Notes under the pieces: model-generated | Databases searched by the model: none | What the model saw: the letters and a program-made list of their open reading frames with translations, nothing else | What the model was told of the DNA's origin: nothing | Program-made: the position numbers and the translations under genes | Shown: piece by piece, positions 40,101 through 45,897 of the stretch | How the letters are laid out: every line of letters starts with the position of its first letter | Numbering within the stretch: the stretch's first letter is position 1 | Assembly: GCF_002811875.1 (NCBI RefSeq) | Contig: NZ_NPDZ01000006.1 | Location: forward strand, 185,140-249,139 | DNA length: 64,000 nucleotides | Direction of reading: 5' to 3' | Source of the DNA: Leptospira perolatii | GTDB taxonomy: Bacteria > Spirochaetota > Leptospiria > Leptospirales > Leptospiraceae

Positions 40101-43100
40101 GGTAACTTAAGATTCAATGACATGACCAGTGTGATTCTCAAAAATTGGGACAGCTGGAGGACAGAATTCCAGAAGAGTGCAAAGGCTGGGGAGGAAGAAC
40201 ATTTACGAAACATTGAAAAGGCCTTGAGAGACAAGGCCAGATGGGAGGCAGACTTCCTCTCACAAATGAAAAACCAGGATAATTCAAGTATAATTCGTGA
40301 TGCTTATGATCAAATCCAAAGTGTCGTGGATAGTTATTCTTCGTCCATGCCGATTGGTGTAGCTATTAATCTAAACACGAATTCAATATTGAACTCTGTC
40401 CTTTCTGAATCCCCTGCTAAACTGGATGAGAAAATTCTAAATCAGGGAGCTTACCAGAATGTGCAGTTTTTCATAGATCAACTTCATTCCAATAAATTAG
40501 ATAATTCTAATGTTAAAGAATTTGATCAGATGAGGGTGGAGATGGACCAGAGATCCCAAAAAATGGTCGTACTGCAAACTCTAGATAGCCTTTACTCGAT
40601 ACCCAACACTTATGCAGAGACAATTAAGACCGCAAACGAAGACTTAAGAAAACAACTTACTCAACAATTGATGCAAGATGGATTCATTCCAATGGGGGAC
40701 ACTTTGGTCAGACAAACCGTCGGACCTACAGGAGAACCTCAGTCTCAAATCCTTCCTAACTACATGTCTTTTCAATACAATGCGCCTACCTCTTTGCCGA
40801 AGGTAAAGGACAGCAATGGCAAAGAATGGGATCTGAGCGACTACAGCAGTCTATCCGCTATAGGTGGGCCGCAATCCTTTGAATTGCAGACCATGGTGAA
40901 ACTAGCTAAAGAAGAAATGGATTTGGACTTTAAGAAGGTCTACGATCCGGATAATCCTGCAAATCGTGAAATCGCTGTTAGCTTATTAGATTCAAAAGCA
41001 ACAGCTAGAGTCACGCAATCCGCGCAGGCAGCACTACAAAGGCTTTTTACAGACCAAGAGTCTATACTGAAGTACAACGCTGCGGATGAACGCGGCAAAC
41101 GTGGAATGGAAGAGGCGGCTAAAAACTCAGGTTATTTAGTCGGACCAACAGAAGGTGGTGCCTTTGGAGACCATCACTTTGCGCAGTTCTACACGATTCT
41201 CAAACTTAAACAAAAGTACGATGAGTTAAAACAACAAGGTGAAGATCTAAAGGGGGATGGTTTTGCAAACGCTGTCGGAAGTGCTGTAGAAGTTGCCACC
41301 TTGGGCACGTTAAACAGCAAGCAAGTATCTAAGTTCATGCACGAGAACAAGGATGTAATCAACACAGTTGCGACGGTCGCGGCCGTGGTCGCCGCACCGT
41401 TTACGGCAGGAGCTTCACTGATTGCACTGGCCGCCTACAATGCGGTGCAGGGAGCCTATGATGGTGGTATCCTTGGAGCAGCAGCTGGAGCAGTATCAGC
41501 TTACGCAACTTATACGGGTGTGACGATGAGTTATTCGTATAAGGATGGTTTTAGCGCTGGAGTCGGACTCAGCGTAGGCGAAATCGGGTCAGTTGGACTC
41601 AACTATTCGGATAAAGATGGTTTTGGTGCGAACGCAGGAATTAAGGTAGGGAATTTCAGCGCAGGAGTGAGCTACACAGAAGCCGGAGGATTCGGCGCAA
41701 ACGTTGCTCTCAGTACGGCTAGCGGGGCTGGGTTTAGCTTGAATTATATGGAAGGCCAGGGATTTTCTGGATCCATAGATTATAAAAATGGAAACAAGGC
41801 AAACGGATTCCAAGGGTCTCTTGTTGTAGGAAGCAAGGGCGAAGTGACTGCAAAAATCGGAATGGCTAAAGACGGTATAGGAAAAGCTGGCATTAATTAT
41901 ACGAGCAAGGACGGCTTGGGAGTGTATGCAGGAAAAACACTGGGAGACGGACCTCTAGGTGGAATTACAAGCGCAGAGATCGGATGGAATAAAGAGAAAG
42001 GAGCCCAAGCTTCTTATGGTTCCGACAATCTTCGAGTCACCTACAGCGATAAAGACGGCTTCGGTGCCAAGTTTTCCCAGGATACAGGTTTTGGTGAACT
42101 GAATCTATCAGTGACCAGAAAGGGCGGAGCAAGCGCCTCTTTTAGCGGACAGATCGGCGGTGTAAAAGGCTCTCTGAATTATAGTTCGAAAGACGGATTC
42201 TCAGCGGGGCTATCTACGTCAATTGAAGGAACTGATTCCAATCTCAGTATTGGAAAAGGTGGAAAGTTAGGCTTTAACCAAAAGCAGAATGTACGAGCCG
42301 GTTCGGAAGACTTATTTATAAACAACTTAGAAGAGCTACAAGGCTTGAACGATGCCGAGATCAAGGAAGCAAAGGCAAGAATCATTGCTGACTCTTTCGA
42401 AGAATATAAGAAATCTATGATAGTTCTGAATCCAAAGCTTGCCGAGTATGCAAATGACCCAGACAAGTTTCAGGCTAAAATCAAAGAATTGGATGAAAAA
42501 GGAGAACTAACTCACCCATCCGGAAACGATGCTGCTATTGATACTGGTGCTTCCAGGGATTTCTGGTACCGGAAAGTAGGGGGATTCATTGGAGACCTGG
42601 CATCTTCTTTTATGGGTTCCAGTGTAGCTTTCGGTTCAGGGTTTGTGGATGAAAAAGGTGTTTTCCATCAGAGAACTTGCTTTGTGGCAGGAACCTTGGT
42701 GCATACGAAAGACGGACTGAAAGCGATCGAGGAGATTCAAGAGGGAGATTGGGTTCTCTCTAAAAGCGATCGAACAGGTCAGGTTTCCTATAGACCAATC
42801 ATCCAGACATTTGATAGGCAAGCAGATCTTATTTATACATTAGAATTTTCCGATGGGACTGTTTTGAAAACTACCTGGAACCACCCGTTCAGACGTCTCA
42901 AGCCTGAAAGTAGATCGGAGGAATTCGAAATGGAAAACTCGGAATGGTCGCAGGCTAAAGATTTAAAGGTAGGAGATATTACGTTTATTGCAAGTGGAGA
43001 TACGATCGAGATAACTTCGATCAATGCGGAGAAAAGGCCGGCAACCGTTTACAATTTTGAAGTAGACGAGCACCATACTTACTTCGTTGGAGAAGCCGGA

Positions 43101-44084
43101 GTGTGGGTGCATAATGATAGTTATAAAATAGAAAATGACAAATATCTCGGCTGGCGTTATACGATTCACGAGTGGAATAAAAGTGAAGTTTTTGAAAGAA
43201 ATGGGAAAAAATACAAAAAGACGGGTGAAATGGAATTTCAGTGTGTCGAGGGTTGCATTGATGGTAATGAAAAAATTTGGTTAACAAATACTGGAATGAC
43301 TCAGTCAATTGAAAGTAATGGAAAAGTAATTTCCACTTCTTTCGGTTATGACCCTAAAAGAAAAGGCGATGATGTAGAACTATTTTCCAAACGCCAAACA
43401 GTCATCATTGATCAAAATACAAATGGTGTAATAAACATGATCTACAATGAGAATGGTGAGCGTTCAGTTACAGCTCGTTATCAATTACCTGAGGGAGTAG
43501 TAAATCCTTTCGATCGTAATAACCAAACTTTAATGTCGAATAGCCCTTTCGGAAAACGAGACTTAAAGATCAGTCCTTTCCACTATGGTATGGATAATGC
43601 TTCCGCGTCCGCAATGTATCTTCCAGTAGATGGTGTAATCGTGGATCCTCCTAAAGATGGAGGTATGAAAGCTAATATAAATGGTCATGACTCGGGAATC
43701 TATAAAGAAGGCGGTAAAGTAATAATACCCGGCAATGTTCCAAATGGAGCAACAATTACGTACGACGATTTTGATTATAAAGGACCAGTTACAGGAAACA
43801 CTGTAACAGTTTTAACGAAACAGGCCGGGAAGGAATATTTTATGGTATTCCACCATTTAGAAGCTATTGATCCAAAATTTCAAAAAGATACAAAAATTAA
43901 GGCAGGTGATGAAATTGGTAAAACAGGCACCACTGGTATTTCAACTGGTATACATGGGCATTTCGGTGTTTATACGAAAGAGAAACCTTCGTTTAGTTCT
44001 GACTATTATTCAAAAACGAAGGATGGCCTATACTATGTCGATCCTGCCTATTTTTTAACAAATGTAGCGGGTAAAAAAAAGTAA
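31131..44084 (+). CDS. Giant exported Hint-M23 polymorphic-toxin-like protein
   Basis: 4317 residues, probably the TIGR04388 (Leptospira longest-ORF) family, a recollection I could not check. An extended signal peptide has a basic RRRRRK at 31-36, a hydrophobic core 51-66, and likely cleavage after LAA68. A Gln/Ser/Glu-rich helical rod with recurring Trp follows to about 3400, with a hydrophobic patch near 2690. Then come a Gly/Ala hydrophobic stretch (about 3407-3464), Gly-rich KDGF repeats (3464-3707), a Hint domain (3850-3995) and a C-terminal tip (3996-4317) with a complete M23 peptidase signature. AAGAGG lies 9 nt before the ATG. It is inferred to be a secreted protein that frees a peptidoglycan endopeptidase. 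An alternative is a self cell-wall remodelling enzyme on a stalk. Confidence 0.85.
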   Translation: MKLPSLTIFSNFFSSFHTIPILAPTQSPQARRRRRKSFKAIRFFIHTTMRTALVAIMVFDIVASPLAADPNLFRDIWKNGSDGKLERQYKKADSSNTESDWNQTVDQGKQLLRADWESEAEREIEKELLNADGNKEELKLTLEKEKSVVFAEWETDLQREIDTKKGEWKAKVSGKSLEELILGIDKEAILQAVTASEQAAQSGQNATEKLQRFDSGTSSALGAFRSDWETSLEQKVSSLNSSIAFSSLEEKKSFESSLLQIKRFYQAEYSYEESSLVSSYRAQFIAKQNENEDLENRIAQETDPSQLALLLINRAKRKIDESNGGMLPPDGSILAPPVTSVQGDDYQSKFLKALQDGQAQWQKAIDDLVLGKLKYDDAVNREWKTGEESWTDAYNQVLAAKESWTSTVQAQIQKGLEAWDKSSSDLQKNKQKALAELDRTISTNNRQWQAHVRGIENVVVGGADTLATIASNKQFFKEALDRANAPGSGYGSSIISEYQNQLTYWSGLETRIRNLVSNSQNQLHDQDMRGTGSGEGLLVNAGGSDPYVYTAAELELKISKEELKLLQQKKDRAQQVYDYAVQNVGNKTIESIAVELENARTAFKTQETAYLKLLAELNGGGDVGSSSPGLAPESSTTSNAVSTSGTSILSQLENANKVLEERRKKLEESKALMEERRAAYESVTKMQVLVNNPQLLGKVGELRTDPGSNKSDSGLRYEIFQASEELDKKREVLRQQESEVYKLSYERENALRTQSFYNETLKKILEFEKLKENKVLLESILNGGAGLSEKIDSLLSGNNLVTLYGNDLSVQIRSNLTKLQKNLVDLDKPVLDSTNSFASQFSALKSTASSFPLDEMDARKSDLEKYLDQMVSVRDSLNGSGSFDTSYIDFNKLDQGIAYLDHLLSNWDSSISGMQSGLEEIDKSGIAFIDYANSNQSQKGTLEYSNRMLSLTSKLQESAISIGQFQDFIKEIHTTTEYLNTVFLDSFQISDATVDSTLTGIERTSAKKSISDLRLSYDSGFKQWHPILAGISEPFGDLNTNLTNFGQSVQAFRTSLENRSDIGKQVSSELISMYDGFRVEYEGRKSELEFLLDPNGSSESLAELQKNAVLRRNLEGARLNEKALELLTDYLEDLPAEKRNIDSIYLQILKDSDDRFKTLDIGESAMRERQAMELVLDFVRANRSSLGRSLSSPDYEQFIDSLHTQKSNAAEIRSFYEDGDEFTEVERNQILTSESSSEKRKLSEYYSFGASFFFQQATTKVAALDAVVNRVDGFADQVRQGGVLSALTDRYFSTQENKATGLLNEIHTKVSNLSGLNASDFLQDSFQLGTSTDHDVNAESLRKNLLNELLAGKITETEFLQSLEDFNKLGNIFSAKDAIKVYSEASNLKEEWEEGSLQILNSATNLKQFLASVPSASDSLGGMMSSSLEDFYSLRFGEIKDLYALKDAKDPNDFTLAAYPGVDFSVLESYIGNFESAHSEWKSRKESLLAANQAFIDQQNSLSSLVLGTPEYLAKLKDVQTKFADLEQKYSETKVYFEDISTKSIQAYQDAKIVLSKMKSSLGLPNKFLINDDSLPILPQGIRDDYLNNRGVYSFQYYSAPQGEQIDNLIMSDAIFTRNTVQAVEFQNQFLGLSTQAKIFDTTKLGFESLSKAQIAKQEIGTEISEFRSGLEDRIQVFLGGGEKNQISQENLVSYVNQLRNFFLEKQSKGEKVNAAVLEALENAGAFTDEIGQLKFFQGIPIEERTEAATQAKWTEAKSNTASLKEAQGIFKELSTTLKNIEESGQPLYTLMDKIEFSLLKYDDLKTKLSGKSFALDSEIVSGMENLKAYAWEAHKSNLAQAFVTRIQENTSLDSFVEEIKTGKYLLPGQNGAKLEKNSSFLGKNLTDAQVEEVRNYLNVYSDEVKIKNADIRTGIDAILTVVDPEIRVELKSKALANAYDQIKDTISQGNLVSVGGLPPEIKEYAIVSNYLAFLGSSESRLESNPIDRNTVLNEYLLKVGSENGESAILSDFLNHYSERNSSYYLKTEELKSRDVLSSYYESGNYIHLKADDLVELTNWLKNKKYESNLVSSLNSAVRMETILSGYLGGSEEEYFSYVGSKLAGGITNSEKEGLILQKAGLYNPFGSENLISGLQSDQFLRNFKYKSGFQSLTAKLDSEDLNFTKSLVEVNRDEKNREFTYNVVKKNQIVESYLSYLNISPTGQLEPSQEKKVQDRLRELEFQAEQRLGNFLSLVENYNSASFDPSKEEGNPSIRKALQEFKDSGYEISDTVYSKNSQGDYSFKGGLDNLYGIIENYVDNNLPGRSALNDPYAEIVSAKGSMDSSADSIITAGKSIGILTQIFQTYQGKTGASLESALITDLQTYKDNYNQALKDFEVAQKNFNDQKNIVAGIQDSYSSKQAEVTASYSTLQNSTQSLNNLSAVYDFATLVSYSKHQTGEGDPVTEIKKPTELAKERLDSANNEVIAKIKEIEEIQNRVDKRTTLASLSSDPQVALNKQQTEEWAERALRYSKAEATIKDRISTLKSEIAAQRASLQGSLNSFLVPTAISINANSLNGLIDVYKSDYKSSEKLLREEYGIVEGIVNGRIGAWDIINGGRGSSGPPPTYGKGLSIKYPEHDILSFVNAHRGGGELASQMKTTMDALDGVWIWQDDNRAIQNAVNRITSDSYAEYSDKMEQRTRDAMAATSIVIALLSWGNPAIGFEAIARRDRWVDVKNTLNNSIATAAAQANNLKNLQAELNYYTDISSAEQLRSVMLGSGNSSGQFRLNTGLRAEDVNYITGSGALAPSSLQWKGGKEPLNLDNIAGKNGDSIAQDRFIHDAYGLLVRNNTGYVPGGTSAAATKATKTGSDGVKTAYMVSGDEFASAMAVLARSQYDVERDEYYAAGEAFVGTGGQKADKRDILDDREQFYANLIQKISNNSGQNIEYEMYRTVASDYMGEGKILDQIFELNQEQQRKTQLAAWESKEKEFYDRKQEWVQNIQFLQDTGNLRFNDMTSVILKNWDSWRTEFQKSAKAGEEEHLRNIEKALRDKARWEADFLSQMKNQDNSSIIRDAYDQIQSVVDSYSSSMPIGVAINLNTNSILNSVLSESPAKLDEKILNQGAYQNVQFFIDQLHSNKLDNSNVKEFDQMRVEMDQRSQKMVVLQTLDSLYSIPNTYAETIKTANEDLRKQLTQQLMQDGFIPMGDTLVRQTVGPTGEPQSQILPNYMSFQYNAPTSLPKVKDSNGKEWDLSDYSSLSAIGGPQSFELQTMVKLAKEEMDLDFKKVYDPDNPANREIAVSLLDSKATARVTQSAQAALQRLFTDQESILKYNAADERGKRGMEEAAKNSGYLVGPTEGGAFGDHHFAQFYTILKLKQKYDELKQQGEDLKGDGFANAVGSAVEVATLGTLNSKQVSKFMHENKDVINTVATVAAVVAAPFTAGASLIALAAYNAVQGAYDGGILGAAAGAVSAYATYTGVTMSYSYKDGFSAGVGLSVGEIGSVGLNYSDKDGFGANAGIKVGNFSAGVSYTEAGGFGANVALSTASGAGFSLNYMEGQGFSGSIDYKNGNKANGFQGSLVVGSKGEVTAKIGMAKDGIGKAGINYTSKDGLGVYAGKTLGDGPLGGITSAEIGWNKEKGAQASYGSDNLRVTYSDKDGFGAKFSQDTGFGELNLSVTRKGGASASFSGQIGGVKGSLNYSSKDGFSAGLSTSIEGTDSNLSIGKGGKLGFNQKQNVRAGSEDLFINNLEELQGLNDAEIKEAKARIIADSFEEYKKSMIVLNPKLAEYANDPDKFQAKIKELDEKGELTHPSGNDAAIDTGASRDFWYRKVGGFIGDLASSFMGSSVAFGSGFVDEKGVFHQRTCFVAGTLVHTKDGLKAIEEIQEGDWVLSKSDRTGQVSYRPIIQTFDRQADLIYTLEFSDGTVLKTTWNHPFRRLKPESRSEEFEMENSEWSQAKDLKVGDITFIASGDTIEITSINAEKRPATVYNFEVDEHHTYFVGEAGVWVHNDSYKIENDKYLGWRYTIHEWNKSEVFERNGKKYKKTGEMEFQCVEGCIDGNEKIWLTNTGMTQSIESNGKVISTSFGYDPKRKGDDVELFSKRQTVIIDQNTNGVINMIYNENGERSVTARYQLPEGVVNPFDRNNQTLMSNSPFGKRDLKISPFHYGMDNASASAMYLPVDGVIVDPPKDGGMKANINGHDSGIYKEGGKVIIPGNVPNGATITYDDFDYKGPVTGNTVTVLTKQAGKEYFMVFHHLEAIDPKFQKDTKIKAGDEIGKTGTTGISTGIHGHFGVYTKEKPSFSSDYYSKTKDGLYYVDPAYFLTNVAGKKK
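41521..42250 (+). repeat. Gly-rich beta repeats within the giant protein
   Basis: About seven imperfect units built on the theme Y-S-x-K-D-G-F-(S/G)-A-x-x-G. Examples are YKDGFSAG, DKDGFGAN, EAGGFGAN, SKDGLGVY, DKDGFGAK and SKDGFSAG. The alternating Gly/hydrophobic pattern suggests a stacked beta structure between the hydrophobic stretch and the Hint domain. Confidence 0.75.
42678..43118 (+). other. Hint (hedgehog/intein) autoprocessing domain
   Basis: Encodes residues 3850-3996 of the giant protein. It starts with the nucleophile Cys3850 in CFVAGTLVHT, followed by GDWVLS, the block-B-like TTWNHPF and the closing YNFEVDEHHTYFVGEAGVWV, then His3994-Asn3995. The next residue is Asp, not Cys, Ser or Thr, so cleavage rather than splicing is expected, as in pretoxin Hint domains of polymorphic toxins. 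Confidence 0.88.
43536..44030 (+). other. M23 (lysostaphin/LytM-type) peptidase domain
   Basis: Near the C-terminus of the giant protein: SPFGKRDLKISPFHYGMDN gives the HxxxD metal motif (His4151, Asp4155), followed by the PVDGVIV strand. HHL at 4241-4243 matches the family's conserved YxHL. IKAGDEIGKTGTTGISTG leads into HGHF (His4275, His4277), equivalent to the HLHF metal and catalytic motif. All four signature elements are present, so a zinc endopeptidase acting on peptidoglycan cross-links is the natural reading. Confidence 0.85.
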
Positions 44085-44262
44085 GCAGTTCAATTCACTG
44101 AGTCGAGTAACAAGCTCATGCTCAGTGTTAAGAATTGCATAGGATTTGGTGAGCCTTTGTTGATGTTCCATAACGAGCAGATGGAGCTAAAACTGCATTC
44201 ATCTGAGTAAAAGCGTACTAGCCTGATTTCCAAAGGTTATTAAGGGGAACTTACAACAATAG

Positions 44263-44303
44263 AAAATTGGCAACTCACTTCACGGTGGTTGCCAATTTTT
44301 TAA
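44263..44303 (+). terminator. Terminator downstream of the giant gene
   Basis: AAAATTGGCAAC / GTTGCCAATTTT forms a 12-bp stem with a 13-nt loop, followed by further Ts. It lies about 180 nt past the giant gene's stop and is the first terminator after it. The 180 nt between hold no open frame I can support. Confidence 0.8.
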
Positions 44304-44391
44304 TAAAGAACCTTAATCGGGTGTAGATCCATTTTTTGTCATTCGACAGCTAACTCAGACTAGGCCGCAGACTTTTTAACAGGCTTTGCTG

Positions 44392-44433
44392 ACGGCATAT
44401 CGCGAACTCGGCGAATCAGAAACTGTACTATAA
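44392..44433 (+). pseudogene. Relic of an AraC-type gene 3' end
   Basis: The frame reads TAYRELGESETVL then a stop, matching TAYREMGESKIVV-stop at the end of the AraC gene at 28886-29953. The similarity continues past the stop (TTCGCGTTCGGG, GTGTACTTGGAGAGTCC) into repeat copy D, just as the intact gene runs into copy C. No upstream coding remains, so it is a truncated duplicate. Confidence 0.7.
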
Positions 44434-44460
44434 TTCGCGTTCGGGGTGTACTTGGAGAGT

Positions 44461-44573
44461 CCCCACCCTTCCTGGGCGGGGGCCGGCGCGGTGGAAGTAC
44501 GGCCACTCTTTTCACAGAAGTGATTTTTACGCAAGCGCGATTTGTCCCGGAATTCCAGTAGGAGCTCCCACAA
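44461..44573 (+). repeat. Dispersed repeat, copy D
   Basis: Plus orientation, nearly identical to copy C: CCCCACCC / GGGCGGGG stem-loop, core GCGGTGGAAGTACGGCCACT, TTTTCACAGAAGTGATTTTT and terminal AGTAGGAGCTCC. Together with the araC relic before it, it forms a direct repeat of about 180 bp with 29912-30096, bracketing the 14-kb lipoprotein/giant-gene unit. Confidence 0.9.
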
Positions 44574-44825
44574 ATCCGTTGTTAACCGAAGTTAATAAAA
44601 TATTTGAATAACTCCCTTGCGCGCCTGGCGTGCATTAGATAAACGGCAATCAGTTAAGAGAAATACCCAGTAACAAAGGACAGAATTCTTTTTGCGTAGA
44701 AAATTTAATTTCTAATTTTTTTTGTTAAATGAATTCGCTGAACCTCGCAGTTTAAACGACGTAACTAAAGGCTTGTCTTTGCAAATCGGCAGTTTAGGTA
44801 GGGTTGGTTTTCGTAAAGAAATCGA
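44574..44825 (+). other. AT-rich non-coding stretch before the DUF1554 genes
   Basis: I see no gene, repeat or clear promoter here. It contains a T tract around 44717 and must hold the promoter of the DUF1554 gene, but no convincing -35/-10 pair stands out. Confidence 0.4.
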
Positions 44826-45680
44826 ATGATATGGAAATTTTCTGACCGTAAACAGTCTTTACGGAGGTATAAATTCTTAGTTAAAGGCTACCGAACAATG
44901 AACAGTGATTTTGCGATGGGACAATCGGATTACACGTATCAGGTGAAAAGCGGATTTTCCCTGATCCTTTATCGTTTGAAGACAGGATTTTTATTCCTGA
45001 TGATTTCCTTACTTTATGTATCCTGCGTGCAATGGCCTGTTGCAAGTGCCTTGTTGGAAACCCAAGAAAAGAATTCGAATGAGAACTCGTTGATAGTCGG
45101 TCTGTTGGCCACAGGAAATCCTAGCAGTCCTACTCCCGGTATTCCGACTAGTACCCCGACGGCAAATTGTTCAACGACTGGCGGGTGCTATATTTACTAT
45201 TCAAGTCCGACGTCTGGGGCAATGGGTGGGATCACAGGAGCAGATGCTATTTGCCAGGCTTCTTATTCGGTTTTTACCCCTGCTCCGGTAGGATCGGCCT
45301 CAGATTATAAAGCCTTGATTATGGATGAGGCTGGAGGACGTAATCTAACTACCAACTGGGTTCTGCGCCCAAATCTACAGTATTATAGCTATCACACTGG
45401 AGCGTTGATTTCCACTTCGGATGCAGCGGGAGAACTTTCACTTCCACTAGTAAGTTCACTGGAAAGTGGTCCAGGCGGCTTTGCTGCCTACACCGGTATT
45501 AATACTACTGGAGCCACCTGGATTCCAAAAGCCGGAACTACTTGTAACAGCTGGGCTAGTACTGCCACATCGGCTATTCGTGGAGAGGCTGGAATTTCAA
45601 ATGATCCGACTGGGTTTGTGGATACAAACGGGTCTTATACTTGCGATAGTAATCTGCGTCTCTATTGCGTGCGACAGTAA
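44826..45680 (+). CDS. DUF1554 lipoprotein, first copy
   Basis: 284 residues. A long leader precedes a hydrophobic segment and the lipobox LYVSC. The mature protein begins CVQWPVASALLE, then a Thr/Pro/Ser linker, then the DUF1554 domain (about 118-284), with GGCYIYYSS, MGGITGADAICQ, YKALIMDE, NWVLRPNLQYY and the closing RLYCVRQ. The domain has paired cysteines and a C-type-lectin-like layout. These are surface or outer-membrane lipoproteins frequent in Leptospira, of unknown role. The start is uncertain: the ATG at 44826 gives a 66-residue leader, and an internal ATG at 44898 is equally possible. Confidence 0.82.
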   Translation: MIWKFSDRKQSLRRYKFLVKGYRTMNSDFAMGQSDYTYQVKSGFSLILYRLKTGFLFLMISLLYVSCVQWPVASALLETQEKNSNENSLIVGLLATGNPSSPTPGIPTSTPTANCSTTGGCYIYYSSPTSGAMGGITGADAICQASYSVFTPAPVGSASDYKALIMDEAGGRNLTTNWVLRPNLQYYSYHTGALISTSDAAGELSLPLVSSLESGPGGFAAYTGINTTGATWIPKAGTTCNSWASTATSAIRGEAGISNDPTGFVDTNGSYTCDSNLRLYCVRQ

Positions 45681-45897
45681 AGATATAAACTAAGTGGAAA
45701 CTTCAAGTGAGAAGGAAATTCGTCTAACATGCAAAAGGTGGCACACTCGGACAAAATCGAGTATCGGGTATTAGGAGTAATTTTGAAACGTAATTAGGTT
45801 TTTGAATCAAATTAGAAGTTCCGGTTTGTTATTTTGTTAAGCGAACAAATATAGAAACTCAAGTTTCGCTAATATTCGGCAATAAGGAAAATCAAAT

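Noticed and set aside
42678..43118. A splicing intein inside the giant protein
   Set aside because: No endonuclease domain is present, and Asp follows the final Asn, so ligation chemistry is not supported.
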